From Rhodospirillales bacterium (GTDB lineage: Bacteria; Pseudomonadota; Alphaproteobacteria; Rhodospirillales; 2-02-FULL-58-16), in contig JAJFIG010000022.1 in assembly GCA_021775195.1 (NCBI GenBank), positions 1 to 13,245 on the forward strand: a stretch of DNA of 13,245 bases, written 5' to 3'. A model generated the notes under the pieces. That model did not search any database. It was not told where the DNA came from and saw only the letters and a program-made list of their open reading frames with translations. This document shows positions 8,616 to 13,245 of this stretch, one piece after another; within the stretch, counting starts at the first letter, position 1, and each line of letters starts with the position of its first letter. The position numbers were made by a program, and so were the translations under genes.

Positions 8616-8734
8616 GGCGGCATACTGAAACGATAGTAATGGTGTTGTGATGTGCCACGGGACGCCGGGTCTCCGTACCAGTTTCCCGCCCTCGAAACGC
8701 CGTCACAATGGGTGTCTACCGGTGCAGGTCGGTA

Positions 8735-10888
8735 TTATTCATCCAGCAGTTCCAGAATCCGGTCGAAGCGGAAATTCTGCGCCAGGTCCGCCAGCCCGTC
8801 GGCCAGGGCCGGGTCGCGGGCGCGAACCGGGACCAATGCGTCATCGAAGGCCTCGTTGCTCAAGGTAACGGCGGCATCCCGCAGGGTGTCCCGCAGCTCT
8901 TCCGGCAGTGCGGCGACGGCCTCGGCGGTCACCTCCACCGGCGCCCCGGCCGGCTCCGCGGCGGCCTCCTCGTAGCGGTAGCGCACCCCCAGTTTCTGCG
9001 CCATGGCGTCGAAGATCTCGTCGGCCTTGAAGGGCTTGTGGATCACGTCGTCGCAGCCCGCTTGCAGAATGGCCTCGCGTTGTTGCTTGAAAGCGCTGGC
9101 GGTGAGGGCGACGATTTTCACCGTATTCCCGCCGGGCAGGGTACGGATGCGCCGGGTTGCGTCGTAGCCGTTCATCACCGGCATGCGCATGTCCATCCAG
9201 ATGAAATGAGGCTGCCATTGTTCGAATAAGGCGATGGCCTCCTCGCCGTTCTCCGCCTCCCGGATCTCGAAGCCCGCCAGTGCCAGCAGGGTGCTCAACA
9301 GCAGCCGGTTATCGGGATTGTCCTCGACCACGAGGATGCGCCACGGGGGCTGTCCCGGTTCCAGGCCCCGCACCGCCGGCCTGGGCGCCTCGACGCCACC
9401 GGCCTCCGCGGCCTCCGCCAGGGCCACCGGCAGGTCGACGCTGAACAGCGAGCCCTTGCCGATTTCGCTCTCGGCGCCGATCCCGCCGCCCATGAGATCG
9501 ACGAACGACTTGCTGATGGCCAGCCCCAGACCGGTCCCCTTGGTCTCGGATTTGGAGCGCCCGGCCTGGACGAAGGGATCGAAGACGCGTTCCAACGGCT
9601 CCGGCGCGATGCCCGGCCCGCTGTCCTCCACCTCGATCTGCAACGTAACCATTGAGGGGTCATCAGCCATGGGCAGGGTGCGGGCGCGCAGCGATACCCC
9701 ACCCTCGCCGGTGAACTTCACCGCGTTGCCCAGCAGGTTGATGAGGACCTGGCGCAGCTTGCCGGCGTCGGTCTTGACGTATTGGGCCAGCGCCGGATCG
9801 AGTTCCAGCTCGAAGCGCAGGCCGGCGCTCTCGGCGCGCCCTTCGAACATCAGGCCGATATCCTGCAGCATCCGCGGCAGATCGAAGTCCGCCGGTTCCA
9901 GCTCCACCCGACCCGCGTCGATTTTGGAGAGGTCGAGCACGTCGTTGATCATGTCCAACAGGTGCTTGCCGCCGCGCCTGATGACGGCGAGCTTCTCCCT
10001 TTGGGCGGTGGTGGAGTCGGGGTCATATCCCAGAAGTTCGGAAAAGCCGAGGATGGCAACCAGCGGGGTGCGCAGCTCGTGGGACATATTGGCCAGAAAC
10101 GTGCTTTTGGCCTGATTGGCAACCTCGGCTTTTGCTCTGGCTGCTTCGGCTTCGTTTCTGGCAATCTGCAGATCGTGCGTGCGTTCGGCCACCGTTGTTT
10201 CCAGATTCCGACGATGATCATCCAGCTCCCGAAGCTTAAGAAAAACATCGTTCGCCAGTATCTTTACAACATTCTCGATCGGCTGGAATTCGAGAAAACG
10301 GGTGGCGTTAGAGGGGGGGGATTCGGGATTCCGGCGGTAGGATTCAGCCAGGTCGGTGAAGGACATCAGGGGCCCACGGAAGAATTTACGAATAAAAAGA
10401 TTGGTGAGCACGCCAATGCTGAGTATGGCCAGCAACCAGACCGTCAGACTGATCAACAGGATGCTGGTCAGGGCATCTGTCAGGTGAGCACGGGAAAAAA
10501 CCAACTCCAGTTCGCCGACCAGTGAATCGGCGAAGTGGATCGACCGTGTCCGGACCAGTACGTCGCCCCTGCTTTGTTCGCTGATCGAAATGATGCTCTT
10601 ATTCTGCTCATCCCGGATCGTCACGCCGACAACCAGATCGTCCCGGAGCACCGTCTTCGCCACCCTGGTCACGGTGTCATGGTCGAAATACCACATAACC
10701 CGGCCGAGAGTTCCATCGAGATACGACAGCGTCTCCTCTTCCTTACGGGTAAAATTCCGTTCCAGCTCGGCCGCGGTATAGAGGTAGAAGCCGGTAGCAA
10801 CCAGCACCACGATGAGGGTAATAACGGAAACCAGTGCCAGAGACAGGCGGCGGCTCAAGGAAACCGTTTTGTTCGGCGTCACCCTCAT
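8735..10888 (-). CDS. Membrane hybrid sensor histidine kinase with C-terminal receiver domain
   Basis: Inner-membrane sensor kinase of 717 residues from ATG 10888. Layout: membrane segment 1 (about 15-37), a periplasmic region of about 100 residues with a short Cache/CHASE-like look (WYFDHDTVTRVAKTVLRDD), membrane segment 2 (about 140-165), a HAMP-like and coiled-coil linker (about 166-260), then HisKA with the H-box FLANMSHELRTPL (264-276, phospho-acceptor H270), and HATPase_c with N-box GNAVKFT (387-393), G1 DSGPGIA (422-428) and G2 GTGLGLA (451-457). The receiver (about 516-632) has acidic E522/D523, phospho-acceptor D566 in WMDMRMP, T596 and K618. The tail (650-717) contains no histidine, so it is not a canonical Hpt domain. 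ATG 10888 is chosen because AGGAG lies 6 nt upstream; ATG 10906 would add six residues. It follows a periplasmic binding protein gene that may supply its signal. No output regulator is nearby. Confidence 0.92.
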   Translation of the reverse strand: MRVTPNKTVSLSRRLSLALVSVITLIVVLVATGFYLYTAAELERNFTRKEEETLSYLDGTLGRVMWYFDHDTVTRVAKTVLRDDLVVGVTIRDEQNKSIISISEQSRGDVLVRTRSIHFADSLVGELELVFSRAHLTDALTSILLISLTVWLLAILSIGVLTNLFIRKFFRGPLMSFTDLAESYRRNPESPPSNATRFLEFQPIENVVKILANDVFLKLRELDDHRRNLETTVAERTHDLQIARNEAEAARAKAEVANQAKSTFLANMSHELRTPLVAILGFSELLGYDPDSTTAQREKLAVIRRGGKHLLDMINDVLDLSKIDAGRVELEPADFDLPRMLQDIGLMFEGRAESAGLRFELELDPALAQYVKTDAGKLRQVLINLLGNAVKFTGEGGVSLRARTLPMADDPSMVTLQIEVEDSGPGIAPEPLERVFDPFVQAGRSKSETKGTGLGLAISKSFVDLMGGGIGAESEIGKGSLFSVDLPVALAEAAEAGGVEAPRPAVRGLEPGQPPWRILVVEDNPDNRLLLSTLLALAGFEIREAENGEEAIALFEQWQPHFIWMDMRMPVMNGYDATRRIRTLPGGNTVKIVALTASAFKQQREAILQAGCDDVIHKPFKADEIFDAMAQKLGVRYRYEEAAAEPAGAPVEVTAEAVAALPEELRDTLRDAAVTLSNEAFDDALVPVRARDPALADGLADLAQNFRFDRILELLDE

Positions 10889-10966
10889 AAGCCGCTCCTT
10901 GACCATTCTGGGCTGCCCCCTATTAGCCCGGCACGCGAACGCACGGCTACCAGTTTACAGGCGACA

Positions 10967-10987
10967 GCGCCTTGAGCCCAAAGGCGC
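10967..10987. other. Small hairpin between binding protein and kinase genes
   Basis: GCGCCTT (10967-10973) and AAGGCGC (10981-10987) form a perfect 7-bp stem with a 7-nt loop. No T run follows on the minus strand, so it is not a convincing intrinsic terminator. It could modulate read-through from the binding protein gene into the kinase gene. The 157-bp gap holds nothing else recognisable. Confidence 0.4.
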
Positions 10988-11045
10988 CGACCAAGATCAT
11001 GGTTATATTGGGTCCGCCACTGAGCAGGAACGATCGTCATTCAGA

Positions 11046-11909
11046 TCACAGACACTCTCTAATTGCATCCGTGGATCCTGAAGCTGGGAGAACTCCTTTG
11101 TCTTTTATCGATTTCCACTGAAGGGTACGCTTCAGATAAATGAGCGCCGTACTCAGGCGTGCAACAAGCCGCTCGGCGCGGGGCGATTTCCTGGCAACCA
11201 TCAGGTAGAATTTTTCCGGTTCCTCGTTCAATTTGCTGCAAGCAATGTCCTTCGGCATTTTCAGTTCGCCGGCGATCATTGCTCCCAATACAAGTGCGGG
11301 ATGTGTTTCCGCCAAGTCGCAACGACCATGCGAGAGCATACCGAATATGCCCGGTAACCCACCGGGGGATCTGATGACTTCATTGGACCGGGGAATGCCG
11401 TGTTCAACATAGTACATTTCGTAGTTCCAGCCCAAAATGCCGCAAATGCTGTAATGCTGCATCTCGTTGATCCATGAAATCACTCCGCCGGTCTTTTTAG
11501 AAAGAGGTCCATCCGGAAACCGGTTGCGGGAATAAAACACGGCCGTGCCAATGGCGTACAATGGGCCCACATAATGATACTTTGCGGCTCGCTCCGTGTT
11601 GAAGCTCGCGTCTATGGCGATTTCCGGATCACCAGGTTTGGAATAGTTCTCGACGTAGTACAGACAGCGTTTCCATGGCAATACGCTGAAAGTGAAATCC
11701 AGGCCGGTCAACTCCGTCAGCAAGCGGAAATTTCCCACATGAATGCCGGCAATATCTTTCTTCTCCTGATTGTCACCTCCTGATTCATAGAGGAAGGGCG
11801 GCGCGGGTTCGCCGCATATTAATACGGGCGCACCAGCAAAGCCTTTTGTGCCAGGGACAATCAATGCAATCCCCAAGACGAACAAAATGAATTTGCACCG
11901 ATATGACAT
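11046..11909 (-). CDS. Periplasmic solute-binding protein, family 3-like, probable sensor partner of the kinase
   Basis: Secreted protein of 287 residues resembling extracellular solute-binding proteins of family 3 (SBP_bac_3). The N-terminus MSYRCKFILFVLGIALIVPG is a Sec signal peptide, with cleavage likely around residue 25 (KGFAGA). Family-type features are the PPFLYESGG start of the fold (37-45), VLPWKRCLYYVE (76-87, the usual LPWKR motif) and the segment FNTERAAKYHYVGPLY (103-118). Ligand unknown. ATG 11909 is chosen because GGAG lies 6-7 nt upstream and it starts a clean signal peptide; an ATG at 11921 and one at 11996 extend it implausibly, the latter through a tandem repeat. No transport permease is adjacent, and the next gene is a hybrid kinase in the same direction, so a sensing role is inferred. 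Base composition is lower than its neighbours: 29 and 28 G+C out of 60 at 11041-11100 and 11461-11520, against 41 of 60 at 2281-2340 in cobT. This suggests later acquisition. Confidence 0.8.
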   Translation of the reverse strand: MSYRCKFILFVLGIALIVPGTKGFAGAPVLICGEPAPPFLYESGGDNQEKKDIAGIHVGNFRLLTELTGLDFTFSVLPWKRCLYYVENYSKPGDPEIAIDASFNTERAAKYHYVGPLYAIGTAVFYSRNRFPDGPLSKKTGGVISWINEMQHYSICGILGWNYEMYYVEHGIPRSNEVIRSPGGLPGIFGMLSHGRCDLAETHPALVLGAMIAGELKMPKDIACSKLNEEPEKFYLMVARKSPRAERLVARLSTALIYLKRTLQWKSIKDKGVLPASGSTDAIRECL

Positions 11910-11964
11910 CTGTTTCTCCATGACTGTGCCAAGATTTCGGTTAAACCCGAAGGCCGGTTTGTTG

Positions 11965-11990
11965 GGATCGCCTGGATCGCCTGGATCGCC
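11965..11990. repeat. Short tandem repeat, unit GGATCGCCT
   Basis: The 9-bp unit GGATCGCCT occurs at 11965-11973 and 11974-11982, followed by a third copy lacking only its last base (11983-11990). It lies in the leader of the binding protein gene, 56-81 bp before its start. The length is a multiple of three, but the region is probably not translated. Confidence 0.85.
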
Positions 11991-12010
11991 GCGCAAGATA
12001 AAGTTATTCC

Positions 12011-12036
12011 AAAGCGTTACATTAATATAATGCTTT
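12011..12036. promoter_or_regulatory. 26-bp near-palindrome upstream of the binding protein gene (candidate operator)
   Basis: AAAGCGTTA (12011-12019) and TAATGCTTT (12028-12036) are inverted with one mismatch. The 8-bp spacer contains ATTAAT (12021-12026), itself a palindrome on exactly the same centre. In all 11 of 13 base pairs are symmetric. On the minus strand TATATT (12029-12024) is five of six matches to a -10 box, with a weak -35 (ATGATT) 17 bp upstream. A dimeric regulator, perhaps the MarR-type protein encoded next door, could bind here and block the promoter. The symmetry is seen; the role is inferred. Confidence 0.5.
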
Positions 12037-12060
12037 CGGACGGGTGAATCATCGGTCCTG

Positions 12061-12079
12061 GAAAAGGCCGAAGGGGCCC
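12061..12079 (-). terminator. Probable intrinsic terminator of the MarR-type gene
   Basis: On the minus strand, nine bases after the stop codon at 12088, GGGCC (12079-12075) can pair with GGCCT (12069-12065) across a 5-nt loop, using one G-U pair. It is followed directly by a run of T (12065-12062). The stem is short, so efficiency may be low. Confidence 0.35.
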
Positions 12080-12087
12080 GCTGGCGC

Positions 12088-12621
12088 TCACATGGACGAC
12101 GAGGCCCGCGCGGCCTGGTCGTAGAGGCCGGAAATGAAACGCAGGAGGTCGGCGATCTTGCCGGACTCGATGTCGCCCTGGTCGACGTTGCGCAAGGTGG
12201 ACAACAGGCAGCGCTCGCGGACCTTGCGGTACTCCTCGCATGCCTGCTTGCCCGCTTCCGTGGTCGAGTAATAGATCTCCTTGCCCCGCTTGTCCCGCTG
12301 CACGAGCCCGGCCTTGGTCAGTTTCTTGAGCGCGTAGTTGACCGTGTGCTGGTCCTCGATGTTGAGCATGAAACAGATATCGACCAGGCGCTTGTCCCGA
12401 TCCCGGTGATTGACGTTGTGCACGATCAGGACCTCCAGGGGGCTGAAGTCGCGGTACCCGGTCGCCGTCATGCATCGCGTCATCCATCGCGTGAAGGAGT
12501 TGTGGGCGATGATCAGGCCGTATTCGAATTCGCTCATCCGCCAGTCATCGTCGCCGGCCAGATGGGGCGAGGAGACGATCGAGGTGCGCGCGGGGGTGGT
12601 TTTCGAGCTGCGGTTTGACAT
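12088..12621 (-). CDS. MarR-type winged-helix transcriptional regulator
   Basis: DNA-binding regulator of 177 residues, a usual MarR length, acting as a dimer in the cytoplasm. The winged helix-turn-helix spans about residues 58-128: FSPLEVLIVHNV, LVDICFMLNIED, the recognition helix HTVNYALKKLTKAGLV (92-107) and the wing QRDKRGKEIYYSTTEAG (108-124). Helices for dimerisation flank it (31-52 and 130-168). The sequence resembles the COG5631 group of MarR-like proteins. The family usually represses nearby genes and releases DNA on binding a small aromatic or acidic ligand; here the ligand is unknown. ATG 12621 has AGGAG 10 nt upstream. It stands just after an oxoprolinase-type gene and before the binding protein and kinase genes, all in one direction, so it may control either side. 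A good promoter lies in front of it. Confidence 0.9.
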   Translation of the reverse strand: MSNRSSKTTPARTSIVSSPHLAGDDDWRMSEFEYGLIIAHNSFTRWMTRCMTATGYRDFSPLEVLIVHNVNHRDRDKRLVDICFMLNIEDQHTVNYALKKLTKAGLVQRDKRGKEIYYSTTEAGKQACEEYRKVRERCLLSTLRNVDQGDIESGKIADLLRFISGLYDQAARASSSM

Positions 12622-12660
12622 GGTCGGGCGTCTCCTGGTTTCGATACGGGGCCTATTATC

Positions 12661-12689
12661 ACGTTAAATTTCCGGCGTGACTCCGTCAA
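12661..12689 (-). promoter_or_regulatory. Sigma-70-like promoter of the MarR-type gene
   Basis: On the minus strand TTGACG (12689-12684, five of six matches) is followed after exactly 17 bp by TAACGT (12666-12661, three of six, including the three most conserved positions). Transcription would start near 12654, giving a leader of about 33 nt before ATG 12621. The -35 box lies inside an inverted repeat (12683-12711). Confidence 0.55.
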
Positions 12690-12711
12690 ATTCTAGACGA
12701 TTTGCCGACGG
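12683..12711. repeat. Interrupted inverted repeat over the -35 box, after the oxoprolinase gene
   Basis: CCGTCAAAT (12683-12691) pairs with ATTTG (12700-12704) and ACGG (12708-12711) once a 3-nt bulge (12705-12707) is allowed; the loop is 8 nt. It starts 3 bp from the upstream gene's stop and overlaps the -35 box of the MarR-type gene. It may be an operator for autoregulation or a weak end-of-transcript hairpin; there is no T run. Confidence 0.4.
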
Positions 12712-12713
12712 AA

Positions 12714-13245
12714 TTAACCTCCCGGAATACTCTGGCCGTGTTTCTCATCGCGGACCGGCTTGCCGAATCCGCCGCCGCCCGGGGTCTCGACGACGAATAC
12801 ATCGCCGACATCCACGTCCGTCCGCCCCGTCGCCGACAGCGCCAGCCGTTCGCCGGACGCCCGTTCGACCCACGCCCGGCCCGGCGCGCCCGGTTCGCCG
12901 CCGTCGAGGCCGAAGGGGCGGGTGACGTGATGATTGGCGAGGATCGCCGCCTCCATGGGCTCGAGGAACCGGACCCGGCGGGTAACGCCGTCGCCGCCGG
13001 ACCAGGTGCCGCCGCCACCGGAGCCGCGGCGGATCGAGAACGCGTCGAGGACGACCGGAAACCGCCACTCCAGGACTTCGGGATCGGTGAGCCGGGAGTT
13101 GGTCATATGGGTATGCACGGCGCTGGCCCCGGCGTACCCGTCGCCGGCCCCGGCGCCGCCGCAGATGGTCTCGTAGTGCTGGTGGGTGTCGTTGCCGACT
13201 GTGAAGTTGTTCATGGTGCCCTGGGCCGAGGCCATGACGGCGAGG
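12714..13245 (-). CDS. Hydantoinase B / 5-oxoprolinase-type protein, C-terminal part (cut by window edge)
   Basis: The C-terminal 177 residues of a protein of the hydantoinase B / oxoprolinase family. These enzymes use ATP to open cyclic amides, such as 5-oxo-L-proline to glutamate or hydantoins to carbamoyl amino acids; they act in the cytoplasm. Visible family motifs are [72 protein letters not shown] and the C-terminal [12 protein letters not shown]. The [13 protein letters not shown] segment is closer to 5-oxoprolinases than to plain hydantoinase B, so 5-oxoprolinase is the better guess. The frame is open to the window end; residues before the first visible methionine also fit the family. 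Whether the A and B parts are fused cannot be seen here. The stop is 93 bp before the MarR-type gene start. Confidence 0.9.
   Translation of the reverse strand, partial: LAVMASAQGTMNNFTVGNDTHQHYETICGGAGAGDGYAGASAVHTHMTNSRLTDPEVLEWRFPVVLDAFSIRRGSGGGGTWSGGDGVTRRVRFLEPMEAAILANHHVTRPFGLDGGEPGAPGRAWVERASGERLALSATGRTDVDVGDVFVVETPGGGGFGKPVRDEKHGQSIPGG

Noticed and set aside
8482..8734. Small gene in the kinase-dctP gap
   Set aside because: The gap is AT-rich with no frame showing a ribosome binding site or recognisable protein; the plus-strand frames starting near 8647 run on opposite the kinase gene as shadows.
8816..8940. Hpt phosphotransfer domain at the kinase C-terminus
   Set aside because: The tail region has no histidine, so a canonical Hpt domain is excluded.
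11965..11990. CRISPR or mobile-element repeat
   Set aside because: Fewer than three contiguous 9-bp copies with no spacers, no transposase and no terminal inverted repeats nearby.
11910..11996. ATG 11996 as start of the binding protein
   Set aside because: It would put a repeat-encoded Gly-Asp-Pro stretch before the signal peptide. ATG 11909 has a good ribosome binding site and leaves the signal peptide at the N-terminus.

Overview
The window is high-GC DNA, mostly 60-70% G+C in the genes, with gene content and synteny typical of an alphaproteobacterium, probably Rhodospirillales-like. The evidence is a J-domain protein followed by cobS and cobT (aerobic cobalamin pathway), a TakP-like TRAP transporter with a twin-arginine binding protein, and a COG5631-type MarR regulator. 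No RNA genes, insertion sequences, integrase genes or CRISPR arrays were seen. This taxonomic reading is inference from gene content only.

Left part, plus strand (2-3566): a small DnaJ-domain protein with a Cys/His motif, then cobS and cobT, the AAA+ and VWA subunits of the aerobic cobaltochelatase. cobS and cobT are 2 bp apart and should be translationally coupled. CobN, the large subunit, is not in the window. The end of the dnaJ-like gene carries a 22-bp tandem duplication that includes its stop codon.

Middle, minus strand (3582-8481): a complete TRAP transporter operon in the order dctP, dctQ, dctM. The binding protein resembles the 2-oxoacid binder TakP. Both membrane subunits are larger than the classical form: the DctQ-like subunit has extra N-terminal membrane segments, and the DctM-like subunit has a C-terminal hydrophilic, highly charged extension of about 335 residues. 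A strong hairpin lies between dctP and dctQ and could set the excess of binding protein over permease. dctM converges on cobT with a 15-bp gap.

Right part, minus strand (8735-12621): upstream of the transporter lie a hybrid sensor histidine kinase and a family-3 periplasmic binding protein of visibly lower G+C (about 47-48% in two sampled blocks). The two look like a sensing pair, and the kinase ends in its own receiver domain with no output regulator nearby. Upstream again is a MarR-type winged-helix regulator with a good sigma-70-like promoter. A near-palindrome of 26 bp sits in front of the binding protein gene.

Right edge (12714-13245, minus strand): the C-terminal end of a hydantoinase B / 5-oxoprolinase-type protein that runs out of the window. 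From 13245 down to 3582 all genes point the same way: oxoprolinase, MarR, binding protein, kinase, dctP, dctQ, dctM. A coherent reading is uptake and use of a small carboxylate or oxo-acid (perhaps 5-oxoproline) with local sensing and regulation, but this is inference. I see no clear sign of a wholly new system. The least ordinary items are the enlarged TRAP subunits, the sensor pair, and the palindrome.
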